Shown: in pieces, positions 7,296-15,348 of the stretch | Position numbering within the stretch: position 1 is the first letter of the stretch | Layout of the letters: every line of letters starts with the position of its first letter | NCBI GenBank assembly: GCA_036506495.1 | Contig: DASXRQ010000240.1 | Location: 1 to 49,312, forward strand | DNA length: 49,312 nucleotides | Direction of reading: 5' to 3' | Source of the DNA: DASXRC01 sp036506495 | GTDB lineage: Bacteria > Actinomycetota > Actinomycetes > Mycobacteriales > Micromonosporaceae | The notes under the pieces: generated by a model | What the model was told of the DNA's origin: nothing | What the model saw: only the letters and a program-made list of their open reading frames with translations | Database searches by the model: none | Position numbers and translations under genes: made by a program

Positions 7296-8288
7296 TCAGC
7301 TATGCGGCACCAGAAACAGGACGCTCATCAGGTACGCCAGCGGGGCGGCCAACGCGAACCCGCCCAGTGGCCCCTGCATGTGCCGCGCGATCCACATCGT
7401 CGGCGCGTCGCCGGCCATCTGCCGGCCGGCCTCGGCGTAGTCCGCGCCGAGGTCGGCCAGCCCGGCCGCGCCCGCGGCGACGAGTCCGACCACCGCGCCG
7501 CTCGTCGGCGTGAACGGGTAGACGTAGCTGCCGAGCACCGCCGCGGCGAGGGTACCGAGCATCGCGCCGACGACCACGCCGAGTGCCCCGCGCGGGACCT
7601 GCGGCGCCAGCCGCGGCACGGGAGCGAGGGTGTCGACGACGCGGGCGACGACGAGCGACACCCCGGTCGCGGTCAGGCACACCACGATCGCCTGGGTGCC
7701 GGAGGCGAGCCGGGTCAGCACGATCAGCGTCGCGAACGCGACGACGCCCACCACGATGACGAGCGTCGCGCTCAACGACTCGGTCACGCGGGCGCGGTCC
7801 GCCGACCGGAACAGCTGACCGAGGACACCCGCGACGAAGCCCCCGGCGGCGACCAGCCCGAGCGGTGCCAGCGCCGCCACCTCCGGTCGCACCGCCGCGA
7901 TGTCCGCCGCGGCCGCCGTCGCCGCGCCCACGCATGCGACGACCGGCAGCGCCGCTGGGCGCATCGCCATCGTCCAGGCGAGGACGAACAGCAGCTGGAC
8001 CCCGAAGATCACGACGGCGTACGGGATGCGGGCTGCCCCGGGTCCGGCGGTCTGCGCGCCGAACACCAGGCCGATGCCGAGCAGCGCGGCGAAGCCAGCG
8101 ATGGCTAGCGAGAGAACCCGGCGTACCGGAACCAGGCCAAGGGGGTGCGAACCGGTGTCGGCGCTCTGGTCACCGCCCGGCGCATCGGCGCCGACACGGC
8201 GGTCGCGCGGTGGGGGTCCGGGGGGCGGGGCCGGACGACTGCTGGGCCAGGGGTCGCGGCCGGCCTCCGTGGGGGACGAGGGGAACAC
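7296..8288 (-). CDS. polytopic membrane protein of unknown function
   Basis: 330 residues: a 50-residue Pro/Arg-rich cytoplasmic head, then about nine hydrophobic helices. A helix-rich C-terminus (GALGVVVGAMLGTL ... AGLADLGADYAEAGRQ) faintly recalls phosphatidate cytidylyltransferases but lacks their full signature, so I do not assign that activity. The GTG start is at 8286-8288; CACCAT lies 6 nt upstream, a weak version of the -10 pattern seen elsewhere. It is divergent from glnR. Confidence 0.7.
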   Translation of the reverse strand: MFPSSPTEAGRDPWPSSRPAPPPGPPPRDRRVGADAPGGDQSADTGSHPLGLVPVRRVLSLAIAGFAALLGIGLVFGAQTAGPGAARIPYAVVIFGVQLLFVLAWTMAMRPAALPVVACVGAATAAAADIAAVRPEVAALAPLGLVAAGGFVAGVLGQLFRSADRARVTESLSATLVIVVGVVAFATLIVLTRLASGTQAIVVCLTATGVSLVVARVVDTLAPVPRLAPQVPRGALGVVVGAMLGTLAAAVLGSYVYPFTPTSGAVVGLVAAGAAGLADLGADYAEAGRQMAGDAPTMWIARHMQGPLGGFALAAPLAYLMSVLFLVPHS

Positions 8289-8443
8289 GCACCGATGGTG
8301 CCAGATCGGGAGCAGCCGGGTCGCGCGGCCACCGGGCGGCGCACGAGTTCACCACCATGTCGTCCGGTAGCGATCAGTTATTCTCGTGGCTTAACCACCC
8401 CCGTCAGCGACGCCGGGCTTCGCAGATCCGCGTCGCGGAGGTG

Positions 8444-9163
8444 ATGTCGTTGGAGATCCTGCTCCTCGTGCCGGCCCCTGCGGCCGAGCCGTCCGCGGTG
8501 CTGCCCGCACTCGACCTGCTGCCGCACTCGATCCGCACCGCCCCGCGCGACGTGCGCACGCTCGTGTCCGGGCCGAGCCCGGACGCGGTCCTCGTCGACG
8601 CCCGCTCGGAGCTGTCCGAGGCGCGGGCCACGTGCCGTGTGCTGCACGCCACCGGCCTGGGAGTTCCGCTCATCGCCGTGGTCACCGAGGCGGGGCTGAT
8701 CGCGCTGAACGCCGACTGGGGCGTCGACGACGTGATCCTCGCCACCGCTGGCCCGGCCGAGGTCGAGGCGCGGCTGCGGTTGGCCGCCGGCCGGCTCAGC
8801 AGCGCCGCCGCGGGGACCGGTGGCCTCATCCGCGCGGGCGAGCTGACCATCGACCCGGACACGTACGCCGCGAAGCTCAAGGGCCGGCCGCTCGACCTGA
8901 CCTATAAGGAGTTCGAGCTGCTCAAGTTCCTCGCCCAACACCCGGGTCGGGTCTTCACCCGGGATCAGCTCCTGCGCGAGGTGTGGGGGTACGACTACTT
9001 CGGCGGCACCCGCACCGTGGACGTCCACGTGCGGCGGCTCCGCGCGAAGCTCGGCTCGGAGTACGAGTCCATGATCGGCACGGTCCGGCAGGTCGGATAC
9101 AAGTTCGTCGTTCCGCCGGCCCGATCGCTGCCGGCCGCCGAGGTCGCACCGCTCACCGTTTGA
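8444..9163 (+). CDS. glnR: GlnR-type winged-helix response regulator
   Basis: 239 residues: an OmpR-like receiver (about 1-110) followed by a winged-helix DNA-binding domain (about 130-225, PLDLTYKEFELLKFL and RTVDVHVRRLRAKLG). Sequence and context match M. tuberculosis Rv0818 and streptomycete GlnR, the orphan regulator of nitrogen assimilation, whose receiver is atypical. A GGAGG sits at 8437-8441, very close to ATG 8444; TTG 8450 is an alternative start with better spacing. Upstream at about 8383-8396 is the small palindrome GTGG-N5-CCAC. The longer ORF opening at 7865 is an artefact. Confidence 0.88.
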   Translation: MSLEILLLVPAPAAEPSAVLPALDLLPHSIRTAPRDVRTLVSGPSPDAVLVDARSELSEARATCRVLHATGLGVPLIAVVTEAGLIALNADWGVDDVILATAGPAEVEARLRLAAGRLSSAAAGTGGLIRAGELTIDPDTYAAKLKGRPLDLTYKEFELLKFLAQHPGRVFTRDQLLREVWGYDYFGGTRTVDVHVRRLRAKLGSEYESMIGTVRQVGYKFVVPPARSLPAAEVAPLTV

Positions 9164-9199
9164 CGGCGCGGGCCGTGGGCCCGCCGATACGGTGGCCGG

Positions 9200-10228
9200 G
9201 TGACCACCGCGGCGGCTCCCGCAGCCACCCCACCGATTCAGCGGGTCGGACACCTCGGTCCGGAGGAGGTGCGGGACGTGCTCTCCCTGGCCCAGGCGGC
9301 CGGGGACACCGACGGGGCGTACCCGCTCTCGGAGCACGTCGTCCTGCACATCCGGCACGGCGGGGACGCTCCGGCCGTACACCTGCTGGCGCGGGATCCG
9401 GACGGCGCGCTCGCCGGGTACGCCCATGTGGACACCACGGACCTGGTCGAGGGTGCCTCGGCGGAGCTGGTCGTGCACCCACTGCGCCGGCGGCGAGGGC
9501 TGGGCCGCGCGCTGGTGAACACGGCGATCGAGGCGGCCGAGCAGGTGGATCCGCGTGGCCGGTTGCGGCTGTGGGCGCACGGCGACCATCCGTCCGCGAG
9601 CGCGCTCGCGCTGTCGATGGGTTTCGACCGGGCGCGGGTGCTCTGGCAGATGCGCCGCTCGCTCTTCGCACCCGTGCCGGAGCCGGAACTGCCCGACGGG
9701 GTAACGTTGCACGAGTTCCGCCCCGGCCGGGACGACGCAGCCTGGATCGCCGTCAACGCGCGGGCGTTCGCCGAGCACCCGGAGCAGGGCAAGTGGACGG
9801 TACGCGATCTACGGATCCGGACGGCTGAGCCGTGGTTCGACCCGGCCGGGTTCCTGATGGCCGAGGCATCGGCGGAGCTGTGGGAGGCGCGGCTGGCCGC
9901 GCGGCCGGAAGGCGAGGGCGGCCGGCTGCTGGGCTTCAACTGGACGAAGGTGCACGGCTCGCGGCACACCGAGGTCCTCTCGGACAGCACCGAGCCACAC
10001 GACCACGACCCGATCGGGGAGATCTACGTGCTGGGCGTCGACCCAGCCGCCCACGGCCTGGGCCTCGGCACCGCGCTTACCCTCGCGGGCCTGCGCCACC
10101 TGCGGTCGGTGGGGCTCGACCAGGCGATGCTCTACGTCGACGAGTCCAACATCACCGCGGTCGCGCTGTACACGAAGCTCGGATTCGCCCGCTGGTCGAC
10201 CGACGTGAGCCTGAGACGCCGCGTCTGA
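9200..10228 (+). CDS. mshD: mycothiol synthase (two GNAT domains)
   Basis: 342 residues with two acetyltransferase domains in tandem; it acetylates Cys-GlcN-Ins with acetyl-CoA, the last step of mycothiol synthesis. The acetyl-CoA loops are VHPLRRRRGLGRALV in the N-terminal half and VDPAAHGLGLGTALT in the C-terminal, catalytic half. The GTG start has TACGGT at 9188-9193 with a 6-nt gap and no ribosome site, so it is likely leaderless. It sits between glnR and the pst operon, as in M. tuberculosis (Rv0819). Confidence 0.92.
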   Translation: MTTAAAPAATPPIQRVGHLGPEEVRDVLSLAQAAGDTDGAYPLSEHVVLHIRHGGDAPAVHLLARDPDGALAGYAHVDTTDLVEGASAELVVHPLRRRRGLGRALVNTAIEAAEQVDPRGRLRLWAHGDHPSASALALSMGFDRARVLWQMRRSLFAPVPEPELPDGVTLHEFRPGRDDAAWIAVNARAFAEHPEQGKWTVRDLRIRTAEPWFDPAGFLMAEASAELWEARLAARPEGEGGRLLGFNWTKVHGSRHTEVLSDSTEPHDHDPIGEIYVLGVDPAAHGLGLGTALTLAGLRHLRSVGLDQAMLYVDESNITAVALYTKLGFARWSTDVSLRRRV

Positions 10229-10290
10229 TCGGCCAATTCACGTGGCGGACATCTCACCCTCAGTCAGCCGCAATTCAAGCGGCCACACCT

Positions 10291-10312
10291 GTTCACCTCT
10301 GGTTAACCCGCG
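10291..10312 (+). promoter_or_regulatory. PHO box (PhoP operator) upstream of pstS
   Basis: GTTCACCTCTG (10291-10301) is followed directly by GTTAACCCGCG (10302-10312): two 11-bp direct-repeat units that fit the streptomycete PhoP recognition unit. It lies 89 bp before the pstS start and 62 bp after mshD, which points to phosphate-starvation induction of pstSCAB. Confidence 0.78.
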
Positions 10313-10400
10313 ACCGGCCGTCCGGCTACCTGCCGCTCCTACCGTCGCCTCGTCGGCCGGGGTACGGCCGGCGTAACCCCTACAGAGAGGCAATCCTGAG

Positions 10401-11489
10401 GTGAACCGCAACGTGCTTTCGCGGCGCGTCCTCGCCGGTGTGGCAGGTGTCGCGCTCGCCGCGCTCGCACTCGCCGGCTGCGGCGGCAACGACAACAACA
10501 CGTCGAGCAACGGATCGTCGAACGGTGGCTCTGACATCGCGAGCCTGTCCGGCAACCTGAAGGCCTCGGGCGCCAGCTTCCCGAACGCGTACTACCAGGA
10601 GGTCATCGACCAGCTGAAGACCGCGGCGCCGAACCTCACGGTCAACTACAACTCGGTGGGCTCCGGCACGGGTAAGAAGGAGTTCGGACAGGGTCTAACG
10701 GACTTCGCTGGTTCGGACAGCACGGTCAAGGACACCGACGGCATCGCCGCCGACTCGTTCCTCTACGTTCCGACCGTGGCGGCCCCGATCACGGTCTCGT
10801 ACAACCTATCGGGTGTGTCCGACCTTCAGTTCAGCCCGATCACCCTTGCCAAGATCTTCCAGACCGACATCAAGAAGTGGAACGACCCGGCGATCGCCGC
10901 GGACAACCCCGGCAAGAGCTTGCCCGACAAGAACATCACCGTCGCGCACCGCTCGGACGGCTCGGGCACGACCAGCAACTTCACCAAGTACCTGGACGCG
11001 GCGGCGCCCGGCGTGTGGAAGCTGAAGAGCGGCGACACCGTCAACTGGCCGCCAACCACGCAGGGCGGCGAGAAGAACACCGGCGTCGCGCAGATCATCA
11101 AGCAGGCGGACGGCAGCGTCGGCTACGTCGACCTCAGCGACGCTACGGCGAGCGGCCTGACGTTCGCGAAGATCAAGAACAAGGACGGCACCTTCGTCGG
11201 GCCGACGATCGAGGGTGCGACGGCGGCGCTCGCCGGCGCTGAGGTGAAGGACGACCTCACGTACAACCCGCTCAACGCGAGCGGCGCGGACGCCTACCCG
11301 ATCACGGCGCCCACCTACATCCTGGTCAAGAAGTCCTACCGCGACGCGACCAAGGCGGCGCTGGTGAAGGCCTTCGTGACGTACATCCTCACCGATGGCA
11401 AATCCATCGCGAAGGACGTCAACTTCGCGACCCTGCCGGACGCGCTCCAGCAGAAGGCACTCGCCCAACTCGACAAGATCCAGAGCTGA
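10401..11489 (+). CDS. pstS: PstS phosphate-binding lipoprotein
   Basis: 362 residues. A lipoprotein signal peptide ends at the lipobox LAGC (cysteine about residue 29), so the mature protein is tethered outside the membrane. The solute-binding fold carries phosphate-contact loops SVGSGTGKKEF and HRSDGSGTTSNF. It delivers phosphate to the PstCA permease. GTG start; the upstream PHO box and operon position support high induction under phosphate limitation. An 83-bp gap containing a strong hairpin separates it from pstC. Confidence 0.96.
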   Translation: MNRNVLSRRVLAGVAGVALAALALAGCGGNDNNTSSNGSSNGGSDIASLSGNLKASGASFPNAYYQEVIDQLKTAAPNLTVNYNSVGSGTGKKEFGQGLTDFAGSDSTVKDTDGIAADSFLYVPTVAAPITVSYNLSGVSDLQFSPITLAKIFQTDIKKWNDPAIAADNPGKSLPDKNITVAHRSDGSGTTSNFTKYLDAAAPGVWKLKSGDTVNWPPTTQGGEKNTGVAQIIKQADGSVGYVDLSDATASGLTFAKIKNKDGTFVGPTIEGATAALAGAEVKDDLTYNPLNASGADAYPITAPTYILVKKSYRDATKAALVKAFVTYILTDGKSIAKDVNFATLPDALQQKALAQLDKIQS

Positions 11490-11522
11490 TCGCGACGCCG
11501 AACGACTGACCGGCACGCAACC

Positions 11523-11554
11523 CCGGGGGGTGGGATCATCGATCCCTCCCCCGG
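11523..11554 (+). other. intercistronic hairpin between pstS and pstC
   Basis: GGGATC (11532-11537) pairs with GATCCC (11541-11546) around ATC. After a T-T mismatch the stem continues with five G-C pairs, plus two more if one G is bulged. There is no T tract, so it is more likely an mRNA stabiliser or partial terminator that keeps pstS transcript above pstCAB than a full stop. Confidence 0.55.
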
Positions 11555-11572
11555 AGGCGCCGAGGCACTGGA

Positions 11573-12571
11573 GTGAAGACGTTGACCCAGACGCAGACCG
11601 CACCACCAGCCGAGCCGAGGACCTCGCTGACCAGCAAGGGCGGCGGCCAGAGGGCTGACCGGCTCTTCAAGTCGGTGGCCCTCGCGGCCGGCCTGCTCGT
11701 GCTCGCGATTCTCGGGCTGATCCTCATCACGACCACCCGACAGGCCTGGCCGGCCCTGTCCGACCAGGGCCTGCGCTTCCTCACGAGCACGGAGTGGAAC
11801 CCGCCGGCCGGCAAGTTCGGCGCCCTCGCCTTCATCTACGGCACGGGTGTCGTGGCGCTCCTGTCCTTGATCCTCTCGGTCCCGATCTCGATCGGGATCG
11901 CGTTGTTCATGACCGAGTTGGCGCCGCGCCGGCTGCGCGGCCCCGCCGTCGCCGTGATAGACCTGCTCGCCGCGGTGCCGTCGGTCGTCTTCGGGCTGTG
12001 GGGCATTCTCGTGGTGGCGCCGGCGCTGGTCCCGATCTACCAGTGGTTCAACGACGTGTTCGGCGGGATCCCGGTCCTCGGCAAGATCTTCGGATCGCCC
12101 GTCGGCGGTGGGCGCAGCTTCATGACCGCGGGGATCATCTTGGCCATCATGATCACGCCGATCATCACCTCGATCAGCCGAGAGGTCTTCGCGACCGTGC
12201 CCAGTGCGGACAAGGAGGCGGCGTACGCACTCGGCGCGACCCGCTGGGAGATGATCAGGGGCGCGGTCTTCCCGCACAGCTTCGGCGGGCTGGTCGGCGC
12301 GGTGATGCTCGGACTGGGCCGCGCCATGGGCGAGACGATCGCGGTCGCGTTGACGATCGGTGCGGCCGTCCAGGTCACGCCCAACATCTTCGCCGGCGGC
12401 GACGCGATGCCGGCGGTGATCGTGCGTCAGTGGGGCGAGTCAGGCGGCGAGCATACTGCCGCGCTCGTCGGCCTCGGTGTCGTGCTGTTCGCGATCACCG
12501 TAGTCGTCAACCTGTTCGCCCGGCTCGTCGTCAACCGGGCCGAGATCCGCATGAAGGGAGCCGCGTCATGA
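11573..12571 (+). CDS. pstC: PstC phosphate ABC permease
   Basis: 332 residues with six predicted membrane helices and the EAA-type coupling loop EAAYALGATRWEMIRGAVFP that contacts the ATPase. With PstA it forms the phosphate channel in the cytoplasmic membrane. The start is GTG with GAGG 7 nt upstream. Its last bases overlap the pstA start (ATGA). No phoU gene follows in this operon. Confidence 0.94.
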   Translation: MKTLTQTQTAPPAEPRTSLTSKGGGQRADRLFKSVALAAGLLVLAILGLILITTTRQAWPALSDQGLRFLTSTEWNPPAGKFGALAFIYGTGVVALLSLILSVPISIGIALFMTELAPRRLRGPAVAVIDLLAAVPSVVFGLWGILVVAPALVPIYQWFNDVFGGIPVLGKIFGSPVGGGRSFMTAGIILAIMITPIITSISREVFATVPSADKEAAYALGATRWEMIRGAVFPHSFGGLVGAVMLGLGRAMGETIAVALTIGAAVQVTPNIFAGGDAMPAVIVRQWGESGGEHTAALVGLGVVLFAITVVVNLFARLVVNRAEIRMKGAAS

Positions 12572-13467
12572 CCGCGGTCACCCGTCCCCTTTCCGGCGCG
12601 ACCGTCGACCTCACCGGCCGTTCGCTCTCGCGCCGTCGTCGGCTGACCAACCGCGTGGCGACATCGGCGATCGCGCTGGCCCTCCTCATCGCGCTCGTCC
12701 CGCTCGGCCTGGTGACGTACACAGTGATCAGCAAGGGTGCCGCCGTGATCAGCGGTGACTTCCTCCGCTCTGACGTCACCTTCTCCAGCCGACGGTTCGG
12801 CGGCATCGGGCCGGCCATCCAGGGCACATTACTGATCACCGGCCTGGCGGCCGTGATCGCCATCCCGCTCGGCGTCTTCGGCGCGATCTACCTGAATGAG
12901 TACGGCAAGCAGAACCGGCTGGCCCGCATCATCCGCACGATGTCGGACGTGATGACGGGCGTCCCGTCGATCGTCATGGGCCTGTTCATCTATGTCTCGT
13001 GGGTGCTGCTGTTCGATGCGCAGTCGGGGCTCGCCGCCGCGTTGGCGCTGGCCTGCCTCATGCTGCCCGTGGTGATCCGCAGCACCGAGGAGATGCTGAA
13101 GCTGGTTCCGGACGAGCTGCGTCAGGCGAGCCTGGCACTCGGCGCCCGGAAATGGCGGGCCACCATCACGGTGGTGCTGCCGGCCGCGATCTCCGGCATC
13201 ACGAGCGGGTCGCTCCTCGCGATCGCCCGTGCCGCCGGCGAGACCGCGCCGATCGTGCTCGTCATCGGCCTTGTCTCCAAACCCGAGTGGAACCTGTTCC
13301 AGCCCAACGTGGCGCTCCCGCAGCTCATCTACTCCAACGCGAGCTCGCCGTTCCCGATCGCGCAGGACCGGGCGTGGGGTGCGGCGCTCACGTTGATCGT
13401 GATCGTCCTGGTCACCACGATCATCGCCCGATTCGTTGCCAACCGCTACGCCATCAAGGAACGCTGA
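12568..13467 (+). CDS. pstA: PstA phosphate ABC permease
   Basis: 299 residues, six predicted membrane helices after a 30-residue cytoplasmic head. The coupling loop is RQASLALGARKWRATITVVLP. ATG 12568 overlaps the pstC stop and has AAGGGAG just upstream, so translation is coupled. The long ORF opening at 11794 in the same frame is a shadow of pstC. Confidence 0.94.
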   Translation: MTAVTRPLSGATVDLTGRSLSRRRRLTNRVATSAIALALLIALVPLGLVTYTVISKGAAVISGDFLRSDVTFSSRRFGGIGPAIQGTLLITGLAAVIAIPLGVFGAIYLNEYGKQNRLARIIRTMSDVMTGVPSIVMGLFIYVSWVLLFDAQSGLAAALALACLMLPVVIRSTEEMLKLVPDELRQASLALGARKWRATITVVLPAAISGITSGSLLAIARAAGETAPIVLVIGLVSKPEWNLFQPNVALPQLIYSNASSPFPIAQDRAWGAALTLIVIVLVTTIIARFVANRYAIKER

Positions 13468-13469
13468 GT

Positions 13470-14378
13470 ATGACTCGCATCGGCCCGACGCCATTGACCG
13501 AGGGACACGCCATGACGTCAACGCACGACCGCCCCAACGTGCACATCGCCGCGCCGAGCGACACGTGGGGGCCGGACGTCGGGGCCGCACCCCAGGGCGC
13601 CGGAACCCCCGTGATGGAGATGCGCGACGTCAGCGTCTTCTACGGCGACTACGAAGCGGTGCGCGGAACGACGCTGCCGATCCGGCAAAACCAGATCACC
13701 GCAATGATCGGACCGTCCGGATGCGGCAAGTCGACGATCCTTCGCTCGCTCAACCGGATGAACGACCTGATCGCCGGGGCTCGGGTCGCCGGCACGGTCA
13801 CCTACCGCGGGCAGGACATCTACGCCCGCGACGTCGACCCGATCCAGGTGCGTCGCAAGATCGGCATGGTCTTCCAGAAGCCCAATCCGTTCCCGAAGTC
13901 GATCTACGAGAACGTGGCCTACGGCATCAAGATCAACGGGATCAAGGGCAACATGGACGACCTGGTCGAGGAGGCCCTCACGGGCGCGGCGCTGTGGGCC
14001 GAGGTGAAGGACAAGCTGAAGACCAGCGGCATGGCCCTCTCCGGAGGTCAGCAGCAGCGCCTGTGCATCGCCCGCACGATCGCGGTCAAGCCCGACGTGA
14101 TCCTCATGGACGAGCCCTGCTCGGCCCTTGACCCGATCGCCACCGGCAAGATCGAAGACCTGATGCACGAGCTGACGAAGACGTACACGATCGTGATCGT
14201 CACCCACAACATGCAGCAGGCCGCCCGGGTCAGCCACTACACGGCGTTCTTCACCGCCGAGGTCGACCAAAACCAGGTCAGGCACGGTCGGCTGGTCGAG
14301 TTCAGCGATACCGGCAAGATCTTCACCAACCCCACTGACAAGCGAACCGAGGACTACATCACCGGCCGCTTCGGCTGA
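13470..14378 (+). CDS. pstB: PstB phosphate ABC transporter ATPase
   Basis: 302 residues: Walker A GPSGCGKST, signature LSGGQQQRL, Walker B VILMDEPCSALDP and the switch histidine in IVTHNMQQA. It hydrolyses ATP to drive PstCA. The start at 13470 follows AAGGA; a second ATG at 13512, after GAGGGA, would remove 14 residues and may be the true one. Either way there is a Pro/Ala-rich extension of 30-45 residues before the ABC core, longer than in most PstB. In M. tuberculosis the equivalent gene beside mshD is phoT. Confidence 0.95.
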   Translation: MTRIGPTPLTEGHAMTSTHDRPNVHIAAPSDTWGPDVGAAPQGAGTPVMEMRDVSVFYGDYEAVRGTTLPIRQNQITAMIGPSGCGKSTILRSLNRMNDLIAGARVAGTVTYRGQDIYARDVDPIQVRRKIGMVFQKPNPFPKSIYENVAYGIKINGIKGNMDDLVEEALTGAALWAEVKDKLKTSGMALSGGQQQRLCIARTIAVKPDVILMDEPCSALDPIATGKIEDLMHELTKTYTIVIVTHNMQQAARVSHYTAFFTAEVDQNQVRHGRLVEFSDTGKIFTNPTDKRTEDYITGRFG

Positions 14379-14460
14379 TCTGTCCGTCATTCTCACTGCC
14401 TTGACCGCGGCGGACGAGGACGATCCATCTCGTGGGGCCTAGTCAGTCGAAGGGGAACGC

Positions 14461-14688
14461 ATGACCGAGTACACGGTGCTGGTCGAAGCCGGCAATGCCG
14501 ACGGCGCTGAATGGCAGGCGCTGGCCCCGCCGCAGACCACCGTCGGCGATAGTGCGGCGGAGGTGGCTCGCTGGACAGCCACTAACCAGGACGTGGCCGA
14601 GGGGTACTGGCGGGTCCGGGTTTGGGACGGAGCCAACGCCGACACCAGCGCTGACCCGGCAGCCGAAGTCCATAGCCACACGCTCTGA
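14461..14688 (+). CDS. small hypothetical protein
   Basis: 75 residues, soluble and acidic, starting MTEYTVLVEAGNADG. It has a clear ribosome site (AAGGGGAA before the ATG). It lies 82 bp after pstB, probably with its own promoter; TTGACC is at 14401-14406. The alternation of strand-like and charged stretches suggests a small alpha/beta fold. No family recognised. Confidence 0.6.
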   Translation: MTEYTVLVEAGNADGAEWQALAPPQTTVGDSAAEVARWTATNQDVAEGYWRVRVWDGANADTSADPAAEVHSHTL

Positions 14689-14721
14689 CTTGCGTGGCGG
14701 CGCTCTCCGCGGCGGGGCTGC

Positions 14722-15348
14722 TCAGTCGATCACGAGGCGCCCGCCGCCGTCGGCGTCGAGCTCGAGCCGCGGCTGCACCGGCATGCTCGCGTCCCGGCCG
14801 GCCGCCGCCGAGAGGGCCGCCTCGAGCGACGCGTACGCGGCGAGCTCGCGGAGCGTCACGGCCGTCGGGGGCAGCATCGCGACCGCGCCAGCCTCGAGGC
14901 GCTCGAGCGCCCGGGCCGGCGTGACCCACTCGGCGTGGTCGGCTTCTCCCCCGGGGTCGGCCACCCGCTGGTCGTCGGGCATCCGGGCCAAGAAGAAGTA
15001 TGTGTCGTACCGGCGCGGCTCGAACTCGGGCGTGATCCAGCGGGCCCACGGCACGAGCGCGTCCGGATCCAGGCGTACGCCGGTCTCCTCCTCGACCTCC
15101 CGCACGGCCGCGGCCGGTACGCCCGCGTCACCCGGCTCCACGGAACCGCCGGGGAACGCATACATCCCGGCCGCGAACGCCATCCCGGCGGCGCGCCGAA
15201 TGGCGTACACCTCGAATCCGGCCGCCCCCGCGGGCCGTAGCAACACGACGGTGGCCGCCACCCGCGGCCTCACGGGCTCCTGCCCGGACGCGTAGAAGCG
15301 CCGCGCGTGCTCGATCAACCGCCCGGGCAGGACGAACGGTTCAGTCAA
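14722..15348 (-). CDS. NUDIX hydrolase
   Basis: 208 residues. The Nudix box is visible as GGSVEPG followed by AVREVEEETGV, with a longer gap between its parts than the classical box, as in the NUDT19-like CoA diphosphatases. It hydrolyses a nucleoside diphosphate linked to another moiety; the substrate is unknown. I choose TTG 15346-15348, which overlaps the thiolase stop, because the domain begins right after it; earlier in-frame starts would lie inside the thiolase gene. It is probably co-transcribed with the thiolase. Confidence 0.82.
   Translation of the reverse strand: MTEPFVLPGRLIEHARRFYASGQEPVRPRVAATVVLLRPAGAAGFEVYAIRRAAGMAFAAGMYAFPGGSVEPGDAGVPAAAVREVEEETGVRLDPDALVPWARWITPEFEPRRYDTYFFLARMPDDQRVADPGGEADHAEWVTPARALERLEAGAVAMLPPTAVTLRELAAYASLEAALSAAAGRDASMPVQPRLELDADGGGRLVID

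Noticed and set aside
7296..8288. Calling the polytopic protein a CDP-diacylglycerol synthase
   Set aside because: Only a vague likeness at the C-terminus; the family signature is not complete.
8347..8357. Single GTTCACC site as a PHO box before glnR
   Set aside because: Only one unit; the next 11 bases do not repeat it.
7865..8443. 193-residue extension in front of the GlnR-type protein
   Set aside because: The extension is antisense to the membrane protein gene and has no GlnR similarity; the regulator starts near 8444.
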